A DNA stretch of 64,000 bases from Cellulomonas sp. URHD0024 (lineage in GTDB: Bacteria; Actinomycetota; Actinomycetes; Actinomycetales; Cellulomonadaceae), in NCBI RefSeq assembly GCF_000426185.1, contig NZ_KE384505.1, positions 125,741-189,740 of the forward strand. Reading direction: 5' to 3'. The position numbers and the translations under genes were made by a program. Position 1 is the stretch's first letter; each line of letters starts with the position of its first letter. The notes beneath the pieces were generated by a model, which was given only the letters and a program-made list of their open reading frames with translations, searched no databases and was not told where the DNA came from. Below, one piece after another: positions 16,807 through 24,814 of the stretch.

Positions 16807-19490
16807 ACCGCCGGGAGGCTCGCGGCCGCAGGGAGGTGTTCGGGGTGTGGCTGGCCGTCGTCGCCCTGACCGCGGTGATTGTCGGTGCACCGGCGCTCGC
16901 GGGCGCTGCCGTCGCGGCGGACGGCGGCGAACCTGCGTTCACGGCGACCAAGACGGTCGTGCGTGACCACGTCGACCCAGCAGGTGGAGACCCGGTGGTG
17001 CAGGACTCGAGCACGGTGACGGTCACGGTCGACCAGACCCAGGGGCTGCAGGGCATGCAGGGCGTGCGGGTCTCCTGGTCGGGCGCTCGGCCGACGGCGA
17101 ACATCACGGGCAACATCACGGAAGCGAACGCGTTCCAGGTACAGGAGTATCCGGTCGTCATCCTGCAGTGCCGTGGGACCGAGCCGACGCCGACGACGTG
17201 CTGGACGACGATCTACAACAAGCGGCAGCTGACCACCGACCCGAACGACTATGAGGGCGTAGGTCTGTGGAAGTACGACCGGCACTGGCAGGACGGCGAG
17301 CTCGCTGCCCTGATCGGGACGCCGCCGGCGGACCAGGTCTACCTGCCGTTCGTCGACGCCGCGGGCAAGACCTGGTCCATGGATGGCCTCGAACACCAGC
17401 CGCCCGAGGCGACGAACGGTTACGACCAGCCGGTCCCGGACCAGGAGGCCGCCGCCCCGACGAGCCCTGACGGCAAGGGCACCTACCTGTTCAGCGTCCG
17501 TTCGTCGGCCCAGAACGCGTCCCTCGGGTGTTCCGACACCGTCGCGTGCTCGCTCGTGGTCATTCCGATCATGGGAACCAGCTGTGCATCGGAGGGCGCT
17601 CTGCCGAAGCGTTACCCGTGCACGGCCGAGGGCAAACAGGAGCCCGGCTCGACCTATCCCCAGGCGGGCGGCCCCAACGCGACCGTGACGGGCATGTCCT
17701 GGTGGACGCCGTCGAACTGGGGGAACCGTGTCGTGGTCCCGCTCACGTTCTCCCCGAGTGCCAGCTTGTGCAACGTCCTCGACACGGCGCAGGAGCCCGT
17801 CCCCTTCTACGGGTCGGAACTCGTCGGGCAGGCCACCCTGCAGTGGGCCCCGGCCTACTGCCGCAGGGCTGACCGGTTCAAGTTCCGGGGGAACACCATG
17901 GCCGAGACCGTGGCGTTCCGCAATCTGGTCGCCGGTGAGATTCCGGCCGCGCTCCTCACGTACCCCGGCGCGGCCCACAGCGACGATCCGCCGGTCGGCT
18001 ATGCGCCGGTGGCCGTGAGCGGGTTTGCCGTGGCATTCGTCTGGGACCGACCGGGGAGCCGGGGTCAGGAGATGCACCTGCGGCTGACGCCCAGACTCAT
18101 CGCCAAGCTGCTCACGGGTTCGTACAGCGCCGCAACCGCACGGGTTGACGATGCCGGTGGCCTGACGGAGTCCGGCAAGATCTGGCCCGACGTCGCACAC
18201 AACCCGGCGTCGCTCAACGACGACCCGGAGTTCATCGCCCTCAACCCCGGACTGTCCGGCCCGGAATACCCGGGCACGACGGGCCTGCAATCCGCGCTGA
18301 CGAGCATGATCTCCGTGTCGGTCCCCAGTGACGTCATGCGCGCGTTGACCTCATACCTCGCGGCCGACCCTGAGGCGGCGGCTTTTCTGGCGGGCGAGCC
18401 GGACCCATGGAAGATGACCGTGAACAGCACCTACAAGGGCATTGCGCTGCCCCTGGATGCCTGGCCGCTGCAGGACGTACGACAGGAGCCACCGGGACCG
18501 GACTACACGGATCCGAACTCGGGGATCGTGCACAACTGCACGCGGGAGGTGCCCATCCCGTTCTACAACCGCGTGCTTGCGCCCGTTTCCTCGCTCGCCG
18601 CAATTGCCGACGCCGTGCTCGCCGCCGCGCCGACCAGCCTCGACCGACCTGCTTTCGTCCAGGCGACCGTGGACGGCGGGACCAGCCTCTGCGTGACCAA
18701 GCGCATTCCCAAGCAGATCTACGGCTCGCGCAAGCTCCTCGGTCTCGTGACGCTCGCCGATGCTCGCCGATTCGGGTTGCCGACGGCCTCGCTGCGCAGC
18801 TCGGGCACAGGCGAGTCGGCAACGTTCGTCGACGCCGACCAGACCTCGATGGCGGCGGCCGTCGTCACGGCGAAGCGGACCGAGGTGGGTGAGCCCTACC
18901 TGATCGACGCCGCGGCGCTGCACGGTGTGCCGGCCGCCTACCCCGGCACGATGACGGTGAGCGTCGCCGCGCCGCTCACGGGTCTCCCCCCGGAGACAGC
19001 CGGTCACGTGGCGCAGTTCGTACGGGTGGCGACGACCGAGGGACAGGTCCCGGGCCCCGGTGTCGGCCAGCTGCCCAACGGCTACCTCCCGATCACCGCG
19101 GCCGGGCCGACCGCACCCTTGTACAAGGCAGCGCAAGAGGTCGCGGCCTCGATCGAGGCCCAGTCGGGTGCCATGGGGTCGGTGAGTCCGACGACGCCGC
19201 CCCCGAGCGCGCCCGCTCCAGCAGCGCCACCGCCCGTGACCTCGCCCCCGGCGCCGCCTACGGCGCCGGTCCCGGCGACCGTCCCGAGCGCCGCCGGGCC
19301 CGTCACCGTCGATGGTCTGCCGGCTCCGAAGCCGACGTCTGCGGCGGCAGCTACCGCGCCCGGGAAGACCCCTCAGCAGCAGAGCACGGTCGCGGCTGCG
19401 GCCGTCCCTGCTGTGCTCGCAGCCGGGGTCGTGGGGCTCGTCGGAGCACCCCTCGTGCGCAGCTTCTCGACGCGACGGCGCGGCGCGTGA
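16803..19490 (+). CDS. Large membrane-anchored PstS-like surface protein
   Basis: An 895-residue exported protein. An N-terminal signal (residues ~13-38) is followed by a unique ~330-residue region with several cysteines, then a region that reads like a divergent phosphate-binding domain: GYAPVAVSGFAVAFVWDRPG, LRLTPRLIAKLLTGSYS and DDPEFIALNPG correspond to PstS elements (free-ligand strand, 'sgetlakIf.G.I', 'dp.iaalNPg'). A Pro/Ala linker (about 795-860) leads to a C-terminal helix and a basic tail. GTG at 16803 overlaps pstS, and the stop overlaps the sortase-like gene. The ligand may not be phosphate; the SGT loop is not obvious. No family name is certain. Confidence 0.7.
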   Translation: MNRREARGRREVFGVWLAVVALTAVIVGAPALAGAAVAADGGEPAFTATKTVVRDHVDPAGGDPVVQDSSTVTVTVDQTQGLQGMQGVRVSWSGARPTANITGNITEANAFQVQEYPVVILQCRGTEPTPTTCWTTIYNKRQLTTDPNDYEGVGLWKYDRHWQDGELAALIGTPPADQVYLPFVDAAGKTWSMDGLEHQPPEATNGYDQPVPDQEAAAPTSPDGKGTYLFSVRSSAQNASLGCSDTVACSLVVIPIMGTSCASEGALPKRYPCTAEGKQEPGSTYPQAGGPNATVTGMSWWTPSNWGNRVVVPLTFSPSASLCNVLDTAQEPVPFYGSELVGQATLQWAPAYCRRADRFKFRGNTMAETVAFRNLVAGEIPAALLTYPGAAHSDDPPVGYAPVAVSGFAVAFVWDRPGSRGQEMHLRLTPRLIAKLLTGSYSAATARVDDAGGLTESGKIWPDVAHNPASLNDDPEFIALNPGLSGPEYPGTTGLQSALTSMISVSVPSDVMRALTSYLAADPEAAAFLAGEPDPWKMTVNSTYKGIALPLDAWPLQDVRQEPPGPDYTDPNSGIVHNCTREVPIPFYNRVLAPVSSLAAIADAVLAAAPTSLDRPAFVQATVDGGTSLCVTKRIPKQIYGSRKLLGLVTLADARRFGLPTASLRSSGTGESATFVDADQTSMAAAVVTAKRTEVGEPYLIDAAALHGVPAAYPGTMTVSVAAPLTGLPPETAGHVAQFVRVATTEGQVPGPGVGQLPNGYLPITAAGPTAPLYKAAQEVAASIEAQSGAMGSVSPTTPPPSAPAPAAPPPVTSPPAPPTAPVPATVPSAAGPVTVDGLPAPKPTSAAAATAPGKTPQQQSTVAAAAVPAVLAAGVVGLVGAPLVRSFSTRRRGA

Positions 19491-20455
19491 CCGCCACGGC
19501 CGCGCCGACGGCACCGACCGTGAACGAGGTGGAGCCCTCAGCGACAGAGGCGGCCGTCGGCCTACCGCGTCGCAGCAGGGGTGCGCTTCGTCCTCGGCAG
19601 CCGGCTGCGCCACGACCGCCGACCCCCGGGGGAGCGGTCGTCGTCTCGGCGATGCTCGTCGTGGCCGTGCTGTGTGGCTGGTTCGTGCTGCAGCTCGTGG
19701 TGCTCGGGGGCTTCCAGCAGTCGCGGGCGCAGTACGGGCTCTACGCGGACTTCCGGCAGGCGCTCGTCGCGCAGACGGCGCCGCTCGGCGGCACGATCGC
19801 CGCGGGGACACCGGTCGCGCTGCTCACGGTGCCGACCCTCGGACTGCAGCAGGCGGTCGTCGAGGGCACCTCGTCGGGGGACCTGCTCGCCGGGCCGGGC
19901 CACCGGATGGACACCGCGCTCCCGGGGCAGGTCGGCGTGTCGATCGTGTACGGGCGGGCGTCGACGTACGGCGCACCGTTCCGGTCGGTGCCGTCGTTGC
20001 AGCCCGGCGACGGCATCCGCGTGACCACCGGCCAGGGTGAGTTCGTCTACCGCGTCGACGGGGTCCGCCGCGCCGGTGACCCGCTGCCGGCCGCGCTTCC
20101 CACCGGTGGGAGCCGGCTCACGCTGGTGACCGCGGAGGGCGACGGCCCGTTCGCCGCACTCGCGCCCAGCCGGACCGTCTACGTCGACGCGACGCTGCAG
20201 GGCGACCCGGCCGTCGGAGCGCCCGGCCGACCCTCGGCGATCCCCGACTCCGAGAAGGCCATGGCGGGCGACCCGTCGGTGCTGCCGGTGCTCGCGCTGG
20301 CGCTGCAGGGGCTGCTCCTCGCGGCCGTCGGCACCCTCCTGCTCCGCCGGCACCTGTCGGGTCGGGTGCTCTGGGTGATCGCCGCACCGGTCCTCCTCGC
20401 GATGGCGTGGCTCGCGGGCGGCTACGCGGTCCAGCTCCTCCCGAATCTTCTGTAG
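19487..20455 (+). CDS. Sortase-fold membrane protein lacking catalytic His and Cys
   Basis: A 322-residue protein with an N-terminal helix (VVSAMLVVAVLCGWFVLQLVVL), an extracellular domain and two C-terminal helices (~250-315). The domain follows class E/D sortases: LTVPTLGLQQAVVEGTSSGD, STYGAPFRSVPSLQPGD, then RLTLVTAEG and a retained Arg in APSRTVYV. At the place of the catalytic His (normally A-G-H-R-x-T-Y-G-A-P-F) the sequence is Y-G-R-A-S-T-Y-G-A-P-F, and the catalytic Cys (normally T-L-T-T-C-D-P) is Ala. It therefore cannot be a normal transpeptidase; a scaffold or binding role is inferred. GTGA overlap with the preceding gene. Confidence 0.75.
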   Translation: MTATAAPTAPTVNEVEPSATEAAVGLPRRSRGALRPRQPAAPRPPTPGGAVVVSAMLVVAVLCGWFVLQLVVLGGFQQSRAQYGLYADFRQALVAQTAPLGGTIAAGTPVALLTVPTLGLQQAVVEGTSSGDLLAGPGHRMDTALPGQVGVSIVYGRASTYGAPFRSVPSLQPGDGIRVTTGQGEFVYRVDGVRRAGDPLPAALPTGGSRLTLVTAEGDGPFAALAPSRTVYVDATLQGDPAVGAPGRPSAIPDSEKAMAGDPSVLPVLALALQGLLLAAVGTLLLRRHLSGRVLWVIAAPVLLAMAWLAGGYAVQLLPNLL

Positions 20456-20506
20456 CTCCGGGGTCCGCCCGCGGGCCGTCCCTCGGCGGTTGTCCGGCAG
20501 TCCTGC

Positions 20507-20513
20507 GTTCACC
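20507..20513 (+). promoter_or_regulatory. GTTCACC half-box upstream of the short pstS
   Basis: GCGTTCACC lies about 100 bases before the short PstS gene, in the same GC context as the copy before pstC. A clear 11-base repeat partner is absent, so RegX3 binding is a hypothesis. Confidence 0.3.
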
Positions 20514-20610
20514 CGGACGGCGGCGGGAGTTCGTCGGGGGCCGGGAGGTTCGTGGAGGCCCGGTGACCGCCGGGAGCCGCCATGGAGTACAGAGGGGAAG
20601 TTCCTCGATC

Positions 20611-21603
20611 ATGCGTCTTTCCGTGAGGTCCGGTCGGACCTTTGCAGTTACCGCCATCCTTGCCCTGGCCGCAGGCGTGGCAGCCGCCAGCTCCGCGTCC
20701 GCAGACCCGTCCCCGCAGACCCGCGACATCGTCGGCGTGGGCTCGGACACCTCGGAGTTCCTCGTGCAGGGCCTGGCCGACGGCGCCGGTGTCGGCGCGG
20801 GCTACGTCCAGGGATACAACGCGAGCGCCAACGCTCGGCTCGTCTCGTTCAACGCGACGGGACCCAGCCCGGTCGTCCTGAAGGCCGGCACCGCCGCGGT
20901 GACCCGCCCCAACGGCTCCGGTGCCGGCAAGAACACGCTCTTCGGCGCCAGCAACAACACGAACGTCGACTTCGCCCGCTCGTCGTCCGGCCCCTCGGCT
21001 GCCGAGAACGCGGCCGGCCTGTGGCACGTGCCGTTCGCGCTCGACACCCTCAAGACCGCGACCGCCACCACGTCGCACGCGCCGGCCAACATCACGGTCG
21101 CTCAGCTGGTGGGCATCTACCAGGGCACCATCACCAACTGGAGCCAGATCGGCGGCACCAGCGGCGTCATCGTCCCGATGATCCCGCAGTCGGGCTCCGG
21201 CACGCTCAACTTCTTCCTGGCTCAGCTGCAGGCCGCCAACGGCGGCACGGCCGTCACGCTGGCCGGCTCGGTGCAGACGGTCCAGGAGCACGACTCCGCT
21301 CCCATCGCCGCGAACATCAACGCCGTCGCGCCGTTCTCGGTCGCGCGGTTCAACACCACCGCGTCGGGCATCAAGCTCGAGGGCGGCTTCTCGGCCGACC
21401 GTGCGATCTACAACGTCGTGCGCAACCCCTTCCGCAGCACCGCCGCGTTCACCGCGATCTTCGGCACGGACGGCTTCATCTGCTCCGGCGGTGGCCTCGC
21501 GCTGATCGAGGCGGCCGGCTTCAAGCAGCTCGCCGGCCCGCTCGACGGCGGTGTCTGCGGCACCGCGACCCAGACCGCCACCAGCAACTTCACCGTCAAC
21601 TGA
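20611..21603 (+). CDS. Short secreted PstS-like substrate-binding protein
   Basis: A 330-residue exported protein with a signal peptide (residues 1-~33, ending SSASADP) and a phosphate-binding-protein-like domain: DIVGVGSDTSEFLVQG at the start, LVGIYQGTITNWSQIGG as the second strand-helix unit and IPQSGSGTLNFFLAQ as the ligand-binding loop. A disulfide is likely between FICSGGG and GGVCGT. It lacks both lipobox and C-terminal anchor, so it is released or held by partner proteins. ATG at 20611 follows an AGAGGGGAAG ribosome site. First gene after a ~155-base gap in the cluster. Confidence 0.82.
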   Translation: MRLSVRSGRTFAVTAILALAAGVAAASSASADPSPQTRDIVGVGSDTSEFLVQGLADGAGVGAGYVQGYNASANARLVSFNATGPSPVVLKAGTAAVTRPNGSGAGKNTLFGASNNTNVDFARSSSGPSAAENAAGLWHVPFALDTLKTATATTSHAPANITVAQLVGIYQGTITNWSQIGGTSGVIVPMIPQSGSGTLNFFLAQLQAANGGTAVTLAGSVQTVQEHDSAPIAANINAVAPFSVARFNTTASGIKLEGGFSADRAIYNVVRNPFRSTAAFTAIFGTDGFICSGGGLALIEAAGFKQLAGPLDGGVCGTATQTATSNFTVN

Positions 21604-21632
21604 CTCTAGAGACGAGAGAGAGACACACGCTC

Positions 21633-23321
21633 ATGCGTACTTTCACGAAGAGCATCGCGGCCCTGGCCGCGGGAACGCTCATCGCCGCGGCTGCCGTCGC
21701 GCTCGCAGCACCGGCTTCGGCCGTCGACGCCTCCCCGGACCTGCCCGGCGACGTGCTCTGGTTCAACACGGTCGGTCCGCTGGCCGGCCAGACGCCCGCG
21801 ACCCAGATCCTCACGGGCGCGAACGCGACGAACCGCCCGTGGGCCACGCTGACCACGGCGAACCCCTGCCCCGCGGGGTCCACCTCGATGGCGCAGTACA
21901 TCCGTATCCCCGGTGCCCCCGGTGTTCCCGAGATCGACTGGACGCAGGTCCAGATGGGTGCCAACGCCACCCTCAAGGACGCGGACGGCCGGTTCTACAC
22001 GACGACGACCTCGCAGGCGGACCGCCTGAACAAGGCCGAGGTCCAGGCCTACCAGGCCGCCCACCCCGGCACGAACACCTACCCGTTCATCTCGGTGTGC
22101 CAGAACGGTCCCGCCATCACCGGTAACTTCCGCACCCTGGTCGACATCACCACCACGACCCCCGCGGACATCACCAGCTATACCTGGACCATCCACTCCG
22201 CGCCGATCACCGTCGCGGCCGTGCCGACGACCACGACCGTCTCCGCCTCGGCGACGTCCGTGAACGAGGGCACGCCGGTCAACCTGACCGCCACGCTGGC
22301 ACCCGCCGGCGCGACGGGCTCGGTCACGTTCCTCAACGGCGCGACCTCGCTCGGCAGCGCAGCGCTCTCCGGCGGCACGGCCACCCTCAACGGTGTCGTG
22401 CTCCCCGTCGGTGTCGCCTCCGTGACCGCGTCGTACGCCGGTGCCCCCGGCTTCAACGCCTCGGTCTCCGCGCCGCTGTCGGTCACCGTGATCGACGTGC
22501 CCGACGTCGCGACGACGACCACCCTGGTCGTCACCCCGACGCTCGGTACGGTCGGCGCCGCCAACGGCCTCCCGCTCGCGGGTGCCACGACCGCGTTCGC
22601 GGCCTCGGTCACGTCCGCCACGCCGCTGACCGGCACCTGCGAGTTCTTCTCCGGCGCCACGTCGCTCGGCACGGTCCCGGTCACGGCCGGTGTCGTCCCG
22701 GCGTTCAGCACCAACAACATCGGCGCCGGTGCCCAGACGTTCACGGCCAGCTGCGGCGGCGCCGGCTTCGTCTCCTCGACCTCGGCGCCCGTCGCGCTGA
22801 CCTTCCTCAACGCGGGCGCCCCGGCCACCCCCGACGACCAGACCGTGATCGTCACGATCCCGGCCGGCTCGATCGTCATCACCACGCCGTACACCCCGGC
22901 GGCCCCGCTCGACCTCGGCAACGCGGTCTTCGACTCGGCCACGTCCACGTACCACGCGGCCGCGGCGTTCAACGGCATCGTCATCACCGACACGCGCGCC
23001 GGGAACCTCGGCTTCAACGCGTCAGTCGTCTCGAGCGCCTTCACCAACGGCTCCGGTGGCACGTTCTCCGGCGGCTACTCGGGCCTGACCGGCCTGGCCG
23101 CAGACGCCATCGCCGGCAACCTGCTCAACCCGGCCGACGTCACGGTGTCGAACCACGCACCGCTGACCGACGGTCTCGACGTCCCGAAGGTCTTCGCGAC
23201 CTACCCCGCGGGCCACGCGCTCGGCTCGGTGGGCCTCCACGGCACCTTCGGGATCGCCGGCGTGCCGACCTCGGTGCCGGCCGGTACGTACACCAGCACG
23301 GTGACCTTCACCGCAGTCTGA
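21633..23321 (+). CDS. Secreted Ig-like repeat protein with WxL-like C-terminal domain
   Basis: A 562-residue exported protein. Signal peptide 1-30 (ends PASAVDA); residues ~31-195 are a unique domain (SPDLPGDVLWFNT...TIHSAP) shared almost word for word with the gene at 24815; residues ~200-290 and ~295-395 are two Big_3-type Ig-like domains (TTTTVSASATSVNEGTPVNL, GSVTFLNGATSLG). The last ~160 residues (GIVITDTRAGNLGFNASVVS, ending PAGTYTSTVTFTAV) look like an actinobacterial WxL domain in which the Trp is Phe. WxL domains bind peptidoglycan non-covalently. Thirty bases after the short pstS, so in the same transcript; a strong terminator follows. Confidence 0.75.
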   Translation: MRTFTKSIAALAAGTLIAAAAVALAAPASAVDASPDLPGDVLWFNTVGPLAGQTPATQILTGANATNRPWATLTTANPCPAGSTSMAQYIRIPGAPGVPEIDWTQVQMGANATLKDADGRFYTTTTSQADRLNKAEVQAYQAAHPGTNTYPFISVCQNGPAITGNFRTLVDITTTTPADITSYTWTIHSAPITVAAVPTTTTVSASATSVNEGTPVNLTATLAPAGATGSVTFLNGATSLGSAALSGGTATLNGVVLPVGVASVTASYAGAPGFNASVSAPLSVTVIDVPDVATTTTLVVTPTLGTVGAANGLPLAGATTAFAASVTSATPLTGTCEFFSGATSLGTVPVTAGVVPAFSTNNIGAGAQTFTASCGGAGFVSSTSAPVALTFLNAGAPATPDDQTVIVTIPAGSIVITTPYTPAAPLDLGNAVFDSATSTYHAAAAFNGIVITDTRAGNLGFNASVVSSAFTNGSGGTFSGGYSGLTGLAADAIAGNLLNPADVTVSNHAPLTDGLDVPKVFATYPAGHALGSVGLHGTFGIAGVPTSVPAGTYTSTVTFTAV

Positions 23322-23361
23322 TCGAAGGCGCTCAGTCCTCGACGTGACCGGCTGAACAGGA

Positions 23362-23390
23362 CGGGCGGGGTGCCGACGGCACCCCGCCCG
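23362..23390 (+). terminator. Intrinsic terminator hairpin after the first Ig/WxL-like gene
   Basis: A perfect 13-bp stem (23362-23374 with 23378-23390) around a three-base loop, GC-rich and about 40 bases after the stop codon. The U-tract is weak, as is usual in high-GC Actinobacteria. Confidence 0.8.
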
Positions 23391-23517
23391 TTCCCGCCCG
23401 TCCCCGTGGCGCAGCGCTTCATCGACAGTTCATGCGGCAGGCGTTGTCCCAGGCGGGCAGGGGTTGGACAGTCTCATCCGCTCGTCACTTGTTCGACCTA
23501 ACCCCGGAGTGCCGCAG

Positions 23518-24696
23518 ATGTTCCGTCCGGCCCGCAACGTCGTCGGTGTGCTTGTCGCCCTCGGCATCGCCACCACGCTCGCCACGCCGGCGAGCGCAGC
23601 TCAGCACGCCGCCGTCCCGGCCGTCTCGGCCGCGTCGGCCGTCTCGGCCGCGTCGGCTGTCTCGGCTGTCTCGGCCGTCTCGGCCGACGAGGCGCCGCAG
23701 CCCACTCCGAGCGCCAGCGCCGCCCCCGACCTGATCACGTTCGGCATCTCGCCGTCGGGGAGCGAGCGACCGGACGACCGGCCGTTCCTGCGGTACACGG
23801 TCGCCCCCGGCAGTGTCTTCCACGACAACGTGGCGATCATCAACCTCGACGACGCACCGATCCCGCTCGACGTGTTCGCGGGCGACGTCAAGACCGGACC
23901 ACGAGGCGGCCTCGTCGTCCCGGGTCGCGACACCGCACCGACCGGGTCGGGCGCGTGGGTGAAGGTGGACACCTCGCACGTCGACGTGCCGGCGCAGAGC
24001 CAGGCCGCCGGGGTGGGGTTCACCGTCGTGCCGTTCACGGTGACCGTCCCGACCAACGCCCAGCCGGGTGACCACGTCGCGGCTGTCGTCGCCGCGATCA
24101 CCGTCAAGGGCCGGGCGACGGCGGACGTGCCCACCGTCAACCTCGACCAGCGCGTCGCGGCGCGCCTCTACATCACCGTCGACGGTGACCTTGCGCCCGG
24201 CCTGGTGATCACCCACCTCACGTCCACCTACGAGCGCGGCTCGCTCGTCGGCGCAGGTGCCGTCGCGACGTCGTACACGGTGGCCAACACCGGGAACGTC
24301 CGCATGGCCGTCACGCCGCGCGTGCGGGTGGCGGGTCCGTTCGGGCTGCTGGAGCGCACGGTCGCAGGTCCGCGCATCGACGAGCTGCTGCCCGGGTCGA
24401 CGGTCGTGCAGAAGGTGACGGTGCCCGACGTCTGGCCTCTGGTGCGGCTCTCCACGACGGTGCTCGCGACGGGCCTGGCCCCGTCGGCCGCGGACGGCGT
24501 CGACCCGGGCGTGGGCACCGTGTCGGCCACCGTCGGGCTCTGGGCGGTCCCGTGGCTGCTCGTGGCGGTCCTCGTCCTCCTCGTCGCCGTGGTCGTCTGG
24601 CGAACGGTCCGGCGGAGACGTCGGCGAGCGGTCGACTCGCCGTCCGGCGGTGCGGCCGAGCAGACGCTCGTGCAGTCGGGCGTCCCCGGCGCCTGA
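23518..24696 (+). CDS. DUF916-type WxL-interacting membrane protein
   Basis: A 392-residue membrane-anchored protein: signal peptide (1-~29), a low-complexity Ala/Val/Ser tract (~35-57), then a beta-rich region with PFLRYTVAPGSVFHDNVAII and VPFTVTVPTNAQPGDHVAAV, which fits the peptidoglycan-binding domain of WxL-interacting proteins (DUF916). A second beta-domain (TYERGSLVGAGAVATSYTVA, RVRVAGPFGLLERTV) corresponds to the partner domain (DUF3324-like). A C-terminal helix (WLLVAVLVLLVAVVVWRTV) and Arg-rich tail anchor it. Paralogue of the gene at 26260. ATG at 23518 follows a GGAG site. Confidence 0.75.
   Translation: MFRPARNVVGVLVALGIATTLATPASAAQHAAVPAVSAASAVSAASAVSAVSAVSADEAPQPTPSASAAPDLITFGISPSGSERPDDRPFLRYTVAPGSVFHDNVAIINLDDAPIPLDVFAGDVKTGPRGGLVVPGRDTAPTGSGAWVKVDTSHVDVPAQSQAAGVGFTVVPFTVTVPTNAQPGDHVAAVVAAITVKGRATADVPTVNLDQRVAARLYITVDGDLAPGLVITHLTSTYERGSLVGAGAVATSYTVANTGNVRMAVTPRVRVAGPFGLLERTVAGPRIDELLPGSTVVQKVTVPDVWPLVRLSTTVLATGLAPSAADGVDPGVGTVSATVGLWAVPWLLVAVLVLLVAVVVWRTVRRRRRRAVDSPSGGAAEQTLVQSGVPGA
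23622..23686 (+). repeat. In-frame tandem repeat of a 9-base GTCTCGGCC-like unit
   Basis: Inside the DUF916 gene the units GTCTCGGCC and GCGTCGGCT alternate for about 65 bases and encode alternating Val-Ser-Ala and Ala-Ser-Ala triplets between the signal peptide and the first domain. Such repeats can change length by slippage without breaking the frame. Confidence 0.8.
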
Positions 24697-24704
24697 GCGG
24701 GGAC
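24682..24704 (+). terminator. Weak hairpin over the end of the first DUF916 gene
   Basis: GTCCCCG (24682-24688) pairs with CGGGGAC (24698-24704) across the stop codon. Seven pairs and no T-tract; it may be a weak terminator. Confidence 0.35.
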
Positions 24705-24742
24705 CTTGGCGTCGTCCCCCGGACATGCGTCCGAGTGCTCGC

Positions 24743-24749
24743 GTTCACC
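24743..24749 (+). promoter_or_regulatory. GTTCACC half-box upstream of the second WxL-like gene
   Basis: Third GCGTTCACC copy in the cluster, 66 bases before the gene at 24815. As at the other two sites, a good second unit at 11-base spacing is missing. Confidence 0.3.
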
Positions 24750-24814
24750 TCGCCCCGGAAGTCTCACGGTGACCCGAGCGGGTCGAGACGAGCTGCGTCC
24801 AGGAGGACATTGCG

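Noticed and set aside
16803..19490. Collagen-like or adhesin function for the large surface protein
   Set aside because: The internal segments fit a periplasmic-binding fold better and no adhesin repeats are visible.
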